Shown here piece after piece: positions 41,648 through 52,486 of a DNA stretch of 64,000 nt (positions within the stretch are counted from its first letter, which is position 1; each line of letters starts with the position of its first letter). Origin of the DNA: Micrococcus sp. (GTDB lineage: Bacteria; Actinomycetota; Actinomycetes; Actinomycetales; Micrococcaceae); contig JASBVO010000028.1 of assembly GCA_029961105.1 (NCBI GenBank), positions 1 to 64,000 of the forward strand. Reading direction: 5' to 3'. A model generated the notes under the pieces. It saw only the letters and a program-made list of their open reading frames with translations, did no database searches and was not told the DNA's origin. Made by a program: the position numbers and the translations under genes.

Positions 41648-42922
41648 ATGAGTCCCACCCCCGGCAGGACGTACCTGGACCACGCCGCGACGACGGCGAT
41701 CCGTCCGGCCGCCCTGGAGGCGTTCACCGCCGGCGCGCTGTCGATCGGCAACCAGTCCTCCCTGCACTCCGCAGGGCGCGGCGCCAAGCTGCGGGTGGAG
41801 ACGGCCCGGGACGCGCTCGCGGCCACGCTCGGGGCTGATCCCAGCGAGGTCATCTTCACCTCCGGCGGCACCGAGTCGGACAACCTCGCGGTCAAGGGCC
41901 TGTACTGGGCCCGGCGCGATGCCGCGCGCCAGGCGGGCCGGCCGGCCTGTCACCGCATCGTGCTGACCGGCATCGAGCACTCCGCGGTCCTGGACGCGGC
42001 CGAGTGGCTGCAGGCCCACGAGGGCGCGCAGCTGGACGTCGTCCCGGTCGGTCCGGACGGGACCGTGGACCTGCAGGCCTGGCGGGACACGCTGGCCCGG
42101 GAGCCGGAGGCCATCGCGGTGGCCACCCTGATGTGGGCCAACAACGAGATCGGCACCATCCAGCCGATCGCCGAGGCGGCCGCCCTCGCCGCGGAGCACG
42201 GCGTGCCCTTCCACACGGACGCCGTCCAGGCCTTCGGCGCCGTCCCGGTCGACTTCACGGGATCCGGGGCGACGACCCTGGCCATCACCGGACACAAGAT
42301 CGGGGCACCCGTGGGGATCGGTGCGCTGCTGGTGCGCCGCGACGCGACGCTGACCCCGGTCCAGCACGGCGGCGGCCAGGAACGGGACATCCGCTCCGGC
42401 ACCATCCCCGTCGCCCTCATCGAGGCCTTCGCCGCCGCCGCCACGGAGGCCCACGCGAACCTGCCGGCCGAACGCGAACGCGTCGGCGCCCTGCGGGACC
42501 GGCTGATCGCGGGCGTCCGGGAACGGTTCCCCGACGCGCGGCTCACCGGCGCCGAGGACCTCGACCCCGCCACGGGGGAGCGACTGCCGGCCGGCAGCCG
42601 CCGGCTGCCGGGCAACGCGCACTTCATCTTCCCCGGCTGCGAGGGGGACTCGATCCTGTTCGGGCTGGACATGGCCGGCGTCGAGGCCTCCACCGGCTCG
42701 GCCTGCTCGGCCGGCGTGCCCCGGCCCTCCCACGTGCTGCTCGCCCTGGGGACCGACGAGGAGCTGGCCCGGTCCGTCCAGCGGTTCAGCCTCGGGCATA
42801 CATCGACAGCCGAGGACGTTGAGAAGGTGCTGGACGTCCTGCCGGGCGTCCATGCCGCCGCGCTTCGGGCGGGGATGGCCGGGCACGACTCCGGCATCCG
42901 CACCGCCAACAGCCACCGCTGA
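41648..42922 (+). CDS. Cysteine desulfurase (NifS/IscS family)
   Basis: This PLP enzyme removes sulfur from cysteine and passes it to acceptors. The N-terminal [39 protein letters not shown], and the PLP lysine at residue 217 in [11 protein letters not shown] are present. The sulfur-carrying cysteine is Cys353 in [10 protein letters not shown]. The chain has 424 residues, with a short insertion near 300. mnmA follows after 41 bases on the same strand, so the likely role is sulfur supply for 2-thiouridine in tRNA, and possibly Fe-S assembly. ATG 41648 has GGAGGG directly upstream. Confidence 0.93.
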   Translation: MSPTPGRTYLDHAATTAIRPAALEAFTAGALSIGNQSSLHSAGRGAKLRVETARDALAATLGADPSEVIFTSGGTESDNLAVKGLYWARRDAARQAGRPACHRIVLTGIEHSAVLDAAEWLQAHEGAQLDVVPVGPDGTVDLQAWRDTLAREPEAIAVATLMWANNEIGTIQPIAEAAALAAEHGVPFHTDAVQAFGAVPVDFTGSGATTLAITGHKIGAPVGIGALLVRRDATLTPVQHGGGQERDIRSGTIPVALIEAFAAAATEAHANLPAERERVGALRDRLIAGVRERFPDARLTGAEDLDPATGERLPAGSRRLPGNAHFIFPGCEGDSILFGLDMAGVEASTGSACSAGVPRPSHVLLALGTDEELARSVQRFSLGHTSTAEDVEKVLDVLPGVHAAALRAGMAGHDSGIRTANSHR

Positions 42923-42963
42923 GCGCAGCCCGCCCCGAACCGCACCGAAGGGAACCACACCGC

Positions 42964-44085
42964 ATGAAGGTCCTCGCCGCCATGAGCGGGGGAGTCGACT
43001 CCGCCGTCGCCGCCGCCCGCGCCGTGGACGCCGGCCACGAGGTCGTCGGCGTCCACCTCGCCCTGTCCCGCATGCCCGGGACGCTGCGCACGGGCTCGCG
43101 GGGCTGCTGCACCATCGAGGACTCCCGGGACGCCTGGCGTGCCTGCGAGCGGCTCGGCATCCCGTTCTACACGTGGGACTTCTCCGAGCGGTTCAAGGAG
43201 GACGTGGTGGACGACTTCGTGGCCGAGTACGCCGCGGGCCGCACGCCCAATCCCTGCATGCGCTGCAACGAGCGGATCAAGTTCGCCGCCCTGCTGGAGA
43301 AGGCCCTGGCCCTGGGCTTCGACGCCGTGTGCACGGGCCACTACGCCAAGGTCGTCCGCACGGAGTCCGGCACCCTGGAGCTGCACCGGGCCGCGGACTG
43401 GGCCAAGGACCAGTCCTACGTGCTGGGCGTGCTGACCGCCGAGCAGCTGGAGCACTCCATGTTCCCCCTGGCCGACACCCCCTCCAAGGACCTCGTGCGT
43501 GCCGAGGCCGCCGAGCGCGGGCTCTCCGTGGCGGCGAAGCCGGACTCGCACGACATCTGCTTCATCCCGGACGGGGACACCCGCGGCTGGCTGGCCGAGC
43601 GGATCGAGATGACCGAGGGCGACATCCTGGACACCGAGGGCAACCGACTGGGCAGTCACCCCGGTGCGCACGCCTTCACGGTGGGCCAGCGCAAGGGCCT
43701 GAACATCGGCCGGCCGGCCCCCGACGGCCGGCCCCGGTTCGTGCTCGAGGTCCGGCCCAAGGACAACACCGTGGTGGTGGGCCCGAAGGAGATGCTGGCC
43801 GTGGACCGCGTCACCGGCATCCGCCCGTCCTGGGCCGGCGCCCCGCTGCCCGAGGACGCCACCGGTGACTGGTTCGACTGCCACCTGCAGGTCCGGGCCC
43901 ACGGCGACCCGGTCCCGGCCCGGGCGCGCGTGCAGCGCGAGGCCGGCGCCGTGACCTGGGTCCTGGAACTCGACGAGCCGCTGCGGGGCGTGGCCCCCGG
44001 CCAGACCGCGGTGCTCTACCAGGGCAGCCGGGTGCTGGGGCAGGCCACGATCGACACCGCCGTCAACGCCGCGCGGGCAACCTGA
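42964..44085 (+). CDS. mnmA: tRNA 2-thiouridylase MnmA
   Basis: MnmA thiolates U34 in Lys, Glu and Gln tRNAs. The PP-loop [16 protein letters not shown] binds ATP. The two catalytic cysteines are in [14 protein letters not shown] and [11 protein letters not shown]. The C-terminal barrel has [16 protein letters not shown] and [12 protein letters not shown]. The protein is 373 residues, a normal length. ATG 42964 has GAAGGGA about 10 bases upstream. Sulfur probably comes from the cysteine desulfurase encoded just upstream. Confidence 0.96.
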   Translation: MKVLAAMSGGVDSAVAAARAVDAGHEVVGVHLALSRMPGTLRTGSRGCCTIEDSRDAWRACERLGIPFYTWDFSERFKEDVVDDFVAEYAAGRTPNPCMRCNERIKFAALLEKALALGFDAVCTGHYAKVVRTESGTLELHRAADWAKDQSYVLGVLTAEQLEHSMFPLADTPSKDLVRAEAAERGLSVAAKPDSHDICFIPDGDTRGWLAERIEMTEGDILDTEGNRLGSHPGAHAFTVGQRKGLNIGRPAPDGRPRFVLEVRPKDNTVVVGPKEMLAVDRVTGIRPSWAGAPLPEDATGDWFDCHLQVRAHGDPVPARARVQREAGAVTWVLELDEPLRGVAPGQTAVLYQGSRVLGQATIDTAVNAARAT

Positions 44086-44152
44086 CACTGCCGGTCCGCG
44101 CCCGGACCCGGCGCGCGGCGCAACGATCCGTCAGGCTGCGGGGCCCTCGCCG

Positions 44153-44158
44153 TAGGCT
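44153..44158 (+). promoter_or_regulatory. Predicted -10 hexamer of the chorismate mutase gene
   Basis: TAGGCT ends seven bases before ATG 44166, placing the transcript start at the start codon. Confidence 0.45.
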
Positions 44159-44165
44159 GGAGCCC

Positions 44166-44537
44166 ATGACCACCGAGCCCGCCACCGGACCCCGTCCGGC
44201 ATCCGACTTCGATCCGCACGCCACCTCGCTCCAGGGCACGGCCGATCCGGCGGTGCTGCAGGAACTGTTCGAGATCCGCGGCAGCATCGACAACTTCGAC
44301 GCGACCCTGGTCTACCTGCTGGCCGAGCGGTTCAAGTGCACCCAGCGGGTCGGCCGGCTCAAGGCCGCGCACCGGCTGCCGCCGTCGGATCCCGGCCGGG
44401 AGGCCGCCCAGATCGCCCGCCTGCGCCATCTCGCCGAGGACGCCGACCTGGACCCGGCCTTCGCGGAGAAGTTCCTGAATTTCATCGTCTCCGAGGTCAT
44501 CCAGCACCACCAGGCCATTGCCGACCAGCAGGGCTGA
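44166..44537 (+). CDS. Chorismate mutase (AroQ type)
   Basis: The enzyme converts chorismate to prephenate for Phe and Tyr synthesis. The 123-residue protein has the AroQ pattern: LFEIRGSIDNFDATLVYLLAERF (first active-site helix with Arg), RVGRLKAAHRLPPSDPGREA (Lys and Arg) and a C-terminal helix FLNFIVSEVIQHHQA. It is a stand-alone mutase without a DAHP synthase or prephenate dehydratase domain, as in many actinobacteria where it needs DAHP synthase for full activity. It has its own leaderless-type -10 and is followed after 12 bases by the MetE-like gene. Confidence 0.9.
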   Translation: MTTEPATGPRPASDFDPHATSLQGTADPAVLQELFEIRGSIDNFDATLVYLLAERFKCTQRVGRLKAAHRLPPSDPGREAAQIARLRHLAEDADLDPAFAEKFLNFIVSEVIQHHQAIADQQG

Positions 44538-44549
44538 GGCGGCCCGCCC

Positions 44550-45740
44550 ATGACCCGTGCCTCCCTGACCGGCGCCTGGCCGGGGGCGGATCCCGTCGCC
44601 GCCTCCCGGGACATCCTGAACGCCCTGGGCCACCCGCACCAGCCGCTGCTGCCGGAACTGCCCGGCCGGGGCCCCGGCTCGGATCCCATCGGCCGTGCCG
44701 CGGCCCTGCTGGACGGCCTCGCGGTGGACCTGCAGCCCCACGGCTGGCGCCTGGTGCCCGAACCCGGGATGGACCACCGGCGGGCGGCCTCTGCGCTCCG
44801 CTCGGACGTCAACGCCTTCACGGACGTGGCCGGTGACGCCGGGGTCACGGTGCAGGACCTCGTGGTCCGCGTGACCGGGCCGATGACCCTGGCCGCCGGC
44901 CTGTGGCTGCCCGGCGGCGAGCGCTCGCTGTCCGACTCCGGCGCCCGGCGGGACGTGGCCCAGTCGCTGGCCTCGGGCCTGGGCGAGTGGATCCGGTCCG
45001 TGCGCGCCGCGACCGGGGCGGGCCGGCTCACGGTGCTGGTGGACGAGCCGCAGGCCGCCGCGGTGCTCTCCGGCGCGCTGCCCACCGCGAGCGGCTACCG
45101 TACGGTGCGCTCCATACCCCGCTCCGAGGTCCGCCAGGGCTGGACACTGGTGGCCGAGGCGGCGCTCGACGCCGGTGCGACCGGCATCGTGCACGCGCCG
45201 GGCCGTTCCGGGGCCGGCGAGCAGTGGGGCTGGCGGGAGCTGGCGCTGCTGGCCGCCGAGGCGCTGCCGGCCCTCCCGCCGCCGGCGGAGCCGGTGGATG
45301 CGGCGCCCCCGACCGGTCCGGAGGGCGCCGAGGAGGCGGGGAACGACGTCGGAATGGACGACCCGGGGCGGGGCCTGGCCCTGCCGCTCGCGCCCCTGGA
45401 GGGAGCCGGGGCGGACCCGTCCCGCTGGGAGATCATCGCCGGCTGGGCCGAGGCGGGCCGGACGCTGACGCTCCGGCTGCCGCCTCCCGGCACCGGGCAG
45501 CCGGACCCGGTCCCCGAGGGACCCGAGGGACCAGGGGCGGCCCGCCCCTACCGGGACACCGCCCTCGGGATCGCCCGGACCTGGGAGCGGATCGGGCTGG
45601 ACCCGCACCTGCTGTCCCGACTGGTGCTCGGCGCACCCGACCTGTCCGGCGGGAGCAGGCACGCGGCGAACCTGACCCTGGCGGCCACCGTGTCCGCCGC
45701 GGAGGAACTGGACCGCATCCGCCAGGACGGCGGGCTGTAG
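44550..45740 (+). CDS. MetE-like (cobalamin-independent methionine synthase C-terminal fold) protein without cysteine
   Basis: The 396-residue protein resembles the actinobacterial MetE-like proteins found near mnmA and the cysteine desulfurase. MTRASLTGAWPGADPVAASRDIL is a typical start, and VRVTGPMTLAAGLWLPGGE aligns with the substrate-binding part of MetE. The zinc-site segment that reads H-x-C in MetE reads IVHAPG here, and the whole protein has no cysteine. It therefore cannot bind zinc in the MetE way and probably is not a methionine synthase. The role is unknown; a small-molecule binding or methyltransfer role is possible. It converges with the GH65 gene at a distance of one base. Confidence 0.75.
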   Translation: MTRASLTGAWPGADPVAASRDILNALGHPHQPLLPELPGRGPGSDPIGRAAALLDGLAVDLQPHGWRLVPEPGMDHRRAASALRSDVNAFTDVAGDAGVTVQDLVVRVTGPMTLAAGLWLPGGERSLSDSGARRDVAQSLASGLGEWIRSVRAATGAGRLTVLVDEPQAAAVLSGALPTASGYRTVRSIPRSEVRQGWTLVAEAALDAGATGIVHAPGRSGAGEQWGWRELALLAAEALPALPPPAEPVDAAPPTGPEGAEEAGNDVGMDDPGRGLALPLAPLEGAGADPSRWEIIAGWAEAGRTLTLRLPPPGTGQPDPVPEGPEGPGAARPYRDTALGIARTWERIGLDPHLLSRLVLGAPDLSGGSRHAANLTLAATVSAAEELDRIRQDGGL

Positions 45741-45741
45741 C

Positions 45742-48099
45742 TCAGGCCCTCGGGGCCCGGCCCGCCGGCTGGGTGGGGGCGGGCAGCAGGGGGGTGTCCA
45801 CCACCCGGGGGACGGTGACCGGCCGCCCCGGCTCCACGGTGACCGGGGTGCCGTCCACGGTCACCGGCAGCGGGCCGGCGTCGGGGTCCACTGCGGTCAG
45901 CACCGTGCCCTGCGGGGTGATCTCCACCTGCAGGCGCCGGTCCCGCCAGCGGAACCGGAAGCGCACCCGGCCCAGCCGGTCCGGCAGGCGCGGGGCGAGC
46001 CGGAGGTCCTCGCCGTCCACGTGCAGGCCGCCCAGACCGGAGACGAGGGCCAGCCACGCCCCGGCGAGGGAGGCCAGGTGCAGCCCCTGGTGGGTGTCGC
46101 CCTGCAGGTCGCGCAGGTCCACGAAGGCGGCCTCGCGCAGGTAATCGACCGCCAGGTCCAGGTGCCCCACGCGGGCGCAGGCCACGGACTGCACCGCCGC
46201 GGACAGGGAGGAGTCCCGCACGGTCCGCCGCTCGTAGTAGTCCACGTCCCGGGCGGCCTGCTCGGCGGTGAACTCCTCGGGGCACCACCACAGGGCCTGC
46301 ACCAGGTCCGCCTGCTTGACCACCTGGTGCCGGTAGAGGGTCAGGTAGTGACTGTGTTCCTGCAGTGGCTCCGGCCCCGGGGCGGCCTCGAAGTCCCACT
46401 CCCGATAGGCGGTGAAGCCCGTGTTGGCCGGATGCACGCCGAGCACCTCGTCGTAGGGCACGTGCAGCGCCGCGGCCACCGCGAGCCACTGTGCCGGCTC
46501 ATCGTCATCCACGCCCAGCCGGCGGGCGTCCCGGGGATGCGCGGCGCAGGCGCCGGCGGCGGCGCGCAGGTTCCACCGGGCCATCAGCACGGTGAAGACG
46601 TTGTCGTCCACCACGCCGGTGTACTCGTCCGGACCCGTCAGGCCCAGCAGGTGGGCGGAACCGTCGTGGTCGTGGTGGGCCAGGCCGGTCCACAGCCGGG
46701 CGGTCTCGACCAGCACGTCCACTCCGCCGACCTCCGTCAGCGGCCTGCCGGTGACGTCGGACCAGAACCGCAGGGACCGGGAGATGTCCGCGTTGAGGTG
46801 CATGGCCGCCGTGGACGCCGGCCAGTAGGCCGAGGTCTCCTCGCCACTGATGGTCCGCCAGGGGAACGCGGCACCGGGCAGGTCCAGGACGCGGGCGCGC
46901 TCGCGCGCCTGGTCCAGCCCCGAGGTGCGCCAGCGCAGCAATCGGGCGGCGTCCCGGGGGCGCAGCAGCGTCAGGACCGGCATCAGGAAGCCGTCGATGT
47001 CCCAGAACGTGTGCCCGCTGTAGCCCGAACCGGTCAGCCCCTTGGCCCCGACCGGTGCGTCGTGGACACCCGCCGCGGCCTGCAGCACCTGGAACAGTGC
47101 GAACCGCAGGGCATCCTGCAGTTCCGGATCGCCGTCGACCTCGACGTCGGCGTCCTCCCAGTACGCCTCCAGCACCCCGCGCTGGTCCGCCAGCAGTCCC
47201 GGCCAGCCGCGGTCCACCGCCTCGGCCAGGGCGGCCTGGGCCCGGTCGAGCAGGTCCTCGCCGGGATCCCGGCCGGACCAGGCATGGGCGGTGACCTTGA
47301 CCAGGTCCAGGCTCTGTCCTGCGGCCAGGTCCACCACGACCGTGGTGACCACCCGATCGTCATCCCCGTCCGTGTGCACCGCGTCGACCGGCACGGCAGG
47401 CCCCCCGGACAGCTCCACCGCATGGTCCACGGCGGCGGCGACGCCGATCCGGGTGCTCCGGGTGCGGTGCACGAGGTGGCCGCCGGTGCGGTGCCGGCCG
47501 CTGCAGCCGGCCTCGAAGGGCCGCTCGAGGGCCTCGGCCACCCGCGGGTCGGGGTTGTCAACCTGCGGGGGGATGCCGTTGGCGACCAGGTCGGAGGTGA
47601 CGACCACCCTGGCCGGGCCGTCCACCGCCTCGAGCCGCCAGCGCGTGGCCGTCACGGAGCGGTGGGCCAGGGAGACCAGGCGGGTGGAGTGCAGCCGCAT
47701 CCGCCGGCCATCGGGCGTGGTCCAGGCGGTCCGGCGGTCCAGCGTGCCGGCGCGCAGGTCCAGGACCCGTTCGTGCGTGTCCGGCGGGGTCTCGCGCACG
47801 TCGAGGGCCACCCCGTCCACCTGGACGCGGATCGCGGCGCCGTCGGCCACCCCGATGATGGCCTCGCCGCGTTCGGGGGCACCGTAGCCCTCCTCCGGAT
47901 GGGCCAGCGGGTGGTGTTCGTAGACCCCGGAGAGGAAGGTGCCGCGGGAGACGCTCGGCTGGGTCTCCTCCAGCGCACCGCGCAGCCCGATGTGCCCGTT
48001 GCCCAGGGCGAACACGGACTCCGCCACGCCCAGGGTGTCCGGGTCCAGCGCGGTCTCGCGGACCTGCCAGGACCCGGTCTGCAGGGACGGTGTTGCCAT
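45742..48099 (-). CDS. Glycoside hydrolase family 65 disaccharide phosphorylase
   Basis: GH65 enzymes phosphorolyse alpha-linked disaccharides such as maltose, trehalose or kojibiose to beta-glucose 1-phosphate and glucose. The 785-residue chain has the N-terminal beta domain (LGNGHIGLRGALEETQ), the (alpha/alpha)6 barrel (KGLTGSGYSGHTFWDIDGFL) and the catalytic acid Glu492 in TGPDEYTGVVDDNV. The C-terminal barrel ends with RFRFRWRDRRLQVEI. The substrate cannot be decided here. No beta-phosphoglucomutase, its usual partner, lies in the window. ATG 48099 has GGTGGA and a TACGGT hexamer upstream. It may be transcribed separately from the MoxR operon. Confidence 0.88.
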   Translation of the reverse strand: MATPSLQTGSWQVRETALDPDTLGVAESVFALGNGHIGLRGALEETQPSVSRGTFLSGVYEHHPLAHPEEGYGAPERGEAIIGVADGAAIRVQVDGVALDVRETPPDTHERVLDLRAGTLDRRTAWTTPDGRRMRLHSTRLVSLAHRSVTATRWRLEAVDGPARVVVTSDLVANGIPPQVDNPDPRVAEALERPFEAGCSGRHRTGGHLVHRTRSTRIGVAAAVDHAVELSGGPAVPVDAVHTDGDDDRVVTTVVVDLAAGQSLDLVKVTAHAWSGRDPGEDLLDRAQAALAEAVDRGWPGLLADQRGVLEAYWEDADVEVDGDPELQDALRFALFQVLQAAAGVHDAPVGAKGLTGSGYSGHTFWDIDGFLMPVLTLLRPRDAARLLRWRTSGLDQARERARVLDLPGAAFPWRTISGEETSAYWPASTAAMHLNADISRSLRFWSDVTGRPLTEVGGVDVLVETARLWTGLAHHDHDGSAHLLGLTGPDEYTGVVDDNVFTVLMARWNLRAAAGACAAHPRDARRLGVDDDEPAQWLAVAAALHVPYDEVLGVHPANTGFTAYREWDFEAAPGPEPLQEHSHYLTLYRHQVVKQADLVQALWWCPEEFTAEQAARDVDYYERRTVRDSSLSAAVQSVACARVGHLDLAVDYLREAAFVDLRDLQGDTHQGLHLASLAGAWLALVSGLGGLHVDGEDLRLAPRLPDRLGRVRFRFRWRDRRLQVEITPQGTVLTAVDPDAGPLPVTVDGTPVTVEPGRPVTVPRVVDTPLLPAPTQPAGRAPRA

Positions 48100-48105
48100 G
48101 GATCC

Positions 48106-48111
48106 ACCGTA
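48106..48111 (-). promoter_or_regulatory. Predicted -10 hexamer of the GH65 gene
   Basis: TACGGT on the minus strand ends six bases before ATG 48099. Confidence 0.4.
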
Positions 48112-48128
48112 CGGGACGGCCCGGGGCC

Positions 48129-49439
48129 TCAGAGCCGGCCGGCGGCCTTGAGCCGCAGGTAGGTGTCGGCCAGGGTGGGCGGGAGCCGGTGGGGCGGCTC
48201 GTCCACCACCTCCACGCCGAGCAGGTTCAGCTCCCGGGCGGCCGCCCGCCGCTCCAGCAGCGCGCGCTCGGCCGCCGCGGCCCGGAAGGCCGTCTCGACG
48301 TCATGCCGGTCCTGAGCCAGTCCGGCCAGCTGCGGATCCGCGACCGAGGCGACCACCACCTGGTGGCGGGCCGTCAGGGCCGGGAGCACGGGCAGCAAAC
48401 CCTCCTGCAGGGCGGCGGCGTCCAGGTCCGTCAGCAGGACCACGAGCGAGCGCTGCCGGGACGCGGCAGCCACCTCGACCGGCACCTGTGACCAGTCCGC
48501 GGCGAGCAGCGTGGGCTGCACCGGCGCCAGGGCGGTCACCATCCGGTGCAGCAGGCTGCCCTTCGCGGTCGAGGACACCCGGGCCCGCACCCGGCGGTCC
48601 ACGGCCAGCAGCTCCACCCGGTCGCCGCCGGCGGAGGCCAGGGCCGCCAGCAGCAGGGAGGCCTCGATGCCCGTGTCCAGCTTGGGCTCATCGTCCACCC
48701 GGGCCGCCGAGGTGCGGGAGGTGTCCAGCACGATCACCACGCGCCGGTCCCGTTCCGGCCGCCACGTGCGGACCACCACGTCCTGCCGCCGGGCGGTGGC
48801 CCGCCAGTCGATCGAGCGGACATCGTCCCCGCGCACGTAGTCCCGCAGCGAGTCGAACTCGGTCCCGCCGCCGCGGGTCTGGACGGCGGAGCGCCCGTCC
48901 ATCTCCCGCAGCCGGGCCAGCCGCGAGGGCAGGTGGCGCCGGGACCGGAACGGCGGCAGCACCGAGACCTCCCCGGGGACCGGATGGGTCACCTGCCGCG
49001 CCGCCACGCCCAAGGGCCCCCAGGACCGGACCGTCACGTGGGCGCTGCGCAGGGTGCCCCGGCGGCGCGGCAGCAGGGAGGTGACCACCCGGCGTCGTTC
49101 CCCGGCGGGCACGTCCAGGGCCACGGCCGCGTCCGCGCGCCCCGACTCGGCGGACTGGCCCGCCGAGGGCTGCCACGCGTCGCGCACGGAGCCGCGCAGC
49201 CGGCGCCGGCCGGCCTGGGTGACGAGCAGGGTGTTCCGCACCGGTTCGTCCAGGCGCACCGAGACGGGCAGCTCGCGCTCGATCAGCACGGTCCGCGGCG
49301 AGCCGGCGAGCAGCAGGTCGGCCCCGGCCACGACGCCCAGGGCGAGCAGGCACCAGCCCACGGTGTCCATCCCGGGGATCAGCACCACGGGAACCAGCAG
49401 GACCAGGGCCAGCACGAGGAGGCGGCCGGAGAGGACCAT
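48129..49439 (-). CDS. DUF58 membrane protein with VWA-like domain
   Basis: The 436-residue protein begins with two membrane segments (LLVLALVLLVPVVLIPG and WCLLALGVVAGADLLLAG). It then has a beta-rich part and the DUF58 signature GGGTEFDSLRDYVRGDDVRSIDW, followed by a VWA-like fold with VVIVLDTSRT. DUF58 proteins accompany MoxR ATPases and probably help assemble or activate envelope complexes. ATG 49439 follows GAGGATGCGCTG and starts 17 bases after the moxR stop. The operon order is DUF7847-type membrane protein, DUF4129, DUF4350, MoxR, DUF58. Confidence 0.9.
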   Translation of the reverse strand: MVLSGRLLVLALVLLVPVVLIPGMDTVGWCLLALGVVAGADLLLAGSPRTVLIERELPVSVRLDEPVRNTLLVTQAGRRRLRGSVRDAWQPSAGQSAESGRADAAVALDVPAGERRRVVTSLLPRRRGTLRSAHVTVRSWGPLGVAARQVTHPVPGEVSVLPPFRSRRHLPSRLARLREMDGRSAVQTRGGGTEFDSLRDYVRGDDVRSIDWRATARRQDVVVRTWRPERDRRVVIVLDTSRTSAARVDDEPKLDTGIEASLLLAALASAGGDRVELLAVDRRVRARVSSTAKGSLLHRMVTALAPVQPTLLAADWSQVPVEVAAASRQRSLVVLLTDLDAAALQEGLLPVLPALTARHQVVVASVADPQLAGLAQDRHDVETAFRAAAAERALLERRAAARELNLLGVEVVDEPPHRLPPTLADTYLRLKAAGRL

Positions 49440-49456
49440 CAGCGCATCCTCGCCGC

Positions 49457-50463
<1,007 letters not shown>

Positions 50464-50467
<4 letters not shown>

Positions 50468-51762
50468 GGTGTCCTCTCGTCGGCGTCTGATGGTGCATCG
50501 GCTGCTGCGTCGGGTGTGGGCGAGGAGGCGGCGTCCGGGGCGGTCCCGGTGGCCTGCAGGCTGCGGTGGATCTCGTCCTCGAGGTCCTGCAGGGCCGCGG
50601 CGGCGGCCACCAGGTCCCGGCCGGAGCTGACGTCGTCCACGTCCAGCACGGACCCGACCCGGCCGGCGTCCAGGCCAGCCGACCGGGACACCGCCGCCAC
50701 GACGGCCCCGACCGGGGCCGCCGGGCCCAGGCGCAGCGTGGAGGCCAGCCGCATGAGCGTGGCCGAGCGCAGGGCGCGGGCCGCAGCGCGGTGCTGGCCG
50801 GAACGCTCGTACAGGCGGGCCCGCCCGACGGCCGTCTCGGAGGCCGGCACGATCACCGGCAGCGGCTCCACCGCCAGCGGGCCGTGCCGGCGCCCGCGCC
50901 ACAGCAGCAGCACGAGCAGGCAGACCAGCAGCCAGGCTCCCGCGGGGCGGACCCAGTCGGGCAGCAGCCGGTCCGGGGTGGGGGGCCCGCCGTCCACCGG
51001 GACGTCCGCGAGCGAGGGCAGGTACCAGATGACGTCCTGGCCGCGGCCCAGCGTCCACAGGGACAGCACGGCGTGGCCCTCGTCGCCGGCGCCGGCGTTG
51101 GCCACCATGTCCCGGTGGCCCAGGACCACGGTGCCCTCGGCGGAGGCGACGACGGCGTGCGCGGCACCGGAGGGCCCGTCACCGGTGCCGGGGACGGGGA
51201 AGCACCCCTGCCCGCCGGCCTCGGTGCGGTAGGACCGGCCCGCCGCGGCCACGGTCCGTGCCTCGGCGGCGGCGGCCCACCGGCACTGCCGGCCGGCAGC
51301 GAGCGGTTCGCCCTCCGGGACGAGGCCGCCCTGGCTGACCCCGGCGGCCAGGGCCTGCAGGACCGGCAGGCCCGGCTCCACCAGCACCCGCCGTTCGGGC
51401 CCGACCGCCCCGGCCAGCCGCTCCAGTCCCTCCGCCGGCAGGTGTCCGGCCGGGTCGTGGAACAGCACCGGCGCCCCGGGGTGTTCGGCGGCCAGGGCCA
51501 GGGCCTCGGGCAGCGAGTCCGCCGGATGGACCGTGATCCCGTGCCGGGCCAGGACCCGCACGACCGCCCTGCCGCCGTCCGGCCGGGCCGAGTCCGTGCC
51601 CAGCGGGCGGGCGGCGGTGTCCTGCCGCAGGACCGAGGGTAGGGCGACGAGCAGGAGCAGCGCGGCCAGGGCGAACCAGATCCACGCGGCACGCCACCAG
51701 CGACGGGCAGCCTGCCCGGCGGTCGGCACGGCGGGAGCGGGGCGGGCGGGCGCGGCGGTCAT
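50464..51762 (-). CDS. DUF4350 domain membrane protein
   Basis: The 432-residue protein has an N-terminal membrane segment (WIWFALAALLLLVALPSVL) and a second one near 290 (WLLVCLLVLLLWRG). Between them lies an extracytoplasmic domain with the DUF4350 feature RVLARHGITVHPADSLPEAL. The cytoplasmic C-terminus (RARLYERSGQHRAAARALRS) is helical. No catalytic motif is evident. The start overlaps the DUF4129 stop (ATGA) and the end overlaps the moxR start, so the three are translationally coupled. Confidence 0.85.
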
Positions 51763-52466
51763 CGCGGCGCCGCCAGGGCCGTGGAGCCGGCTCCGGAGCC
51801 GTCAGGGGAGGAGGCTGCGGCGGGGGCGGACTGCAGCCGAGCGTCGAGTGCGCGGACGGACTCGGCCTGGGCGGCGGTGGCTGAGCGGTCACCGTAGACC
51901 ACGGCGTTGAAGACGGACGCGGCGTGGTGCAGGGGGCCGTGCTCGGCGGGGAAGGCGGCCGCGAGAGCGTGGGCGGCCTCCGTGGCCGTCCGTCCGGGCC
52001 GGTCGTCCAGCACGGTGCGGACCTCGGCCTGGCGGACCACGGCCCGGAACCAGGAGGTCAGTGCCGCGTCGTGGTCACCGGCCGCCGTGGCGGCGGCCGC
52101 CGCGCGCCGATGGTCCCCGGGGGCCAGCGAGCGGTCGGCCAGCACCGCATCGCTGCGGCGGTCCCGCCGGGCGGCGTTGGCCCGGGGGCGGACCAGCAGC
52201 AGCACGACGACGGCGGCCACCACGACGATCACCAGCAGCACCCAGCCGGGGAACGCCGGGACGCCACCGCCGAGGGAGTCGACCCACTCCACGAGGCCGC
52301 CGAACGCCTCGCCGAGCCATTCCAGGACCGGGTTGGGCTGTGCCTCGGCGTACTCCCGGCCGGCCAGTTCCTCCTGCAGCAGCCTGCGGGCCTCGTCCCG
52401 CTCCGGCTGCCAGGCCGCCCGGGCGGCCGCGGACGGCGCAGTCATGGCCGTCGGGACCGGTGGCAC
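51759..52466 (-). CDS. DUF4129 domain membrane protein
   Basis: The 235-residue protein has an N-terminal stretch (EARRLLQEELAGREYAEAQP) typical of DUF4129 neighbours of MoxR, and one membrane segment (WVLLVIVVVAAVVVLLLV). The C-terminal helical domain is the DUF4129 part (DAALTSWFRAVVRQAEVRT and FNAVVYGDRSATAAQAESV). Function is unknown; it may scaffold the MoxR complex at the membrane. GTG 52466 is used; ATG 52445 is an equally possible start, and neither has a clear ribosome site. Confidence 0.8.
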   Translation of the reverse strand: MPPVPTAMTAPSAAARAAWQPERDEARRLLQEELAGREYAEAQPNPVLEWLGEAFGGLVEWVDSLGGGVPAFPGWVLLVIVVVAAVVVLLLVRPRANAARRDRRSDAVLADRSLAPGDHRRAAAAATAAGDHDAALTSWFRAVVRQAEVRTVLDDRPGRTATEAAHALAAAFPAEHGPLHHAASVFNAVVYGDRSATAAQAESVRALDARLQSAPAAASSPDGSGAGSTALAAPR

Positions 52467-52486
52467 GGTGAGCGGGAGCAGCGCGA

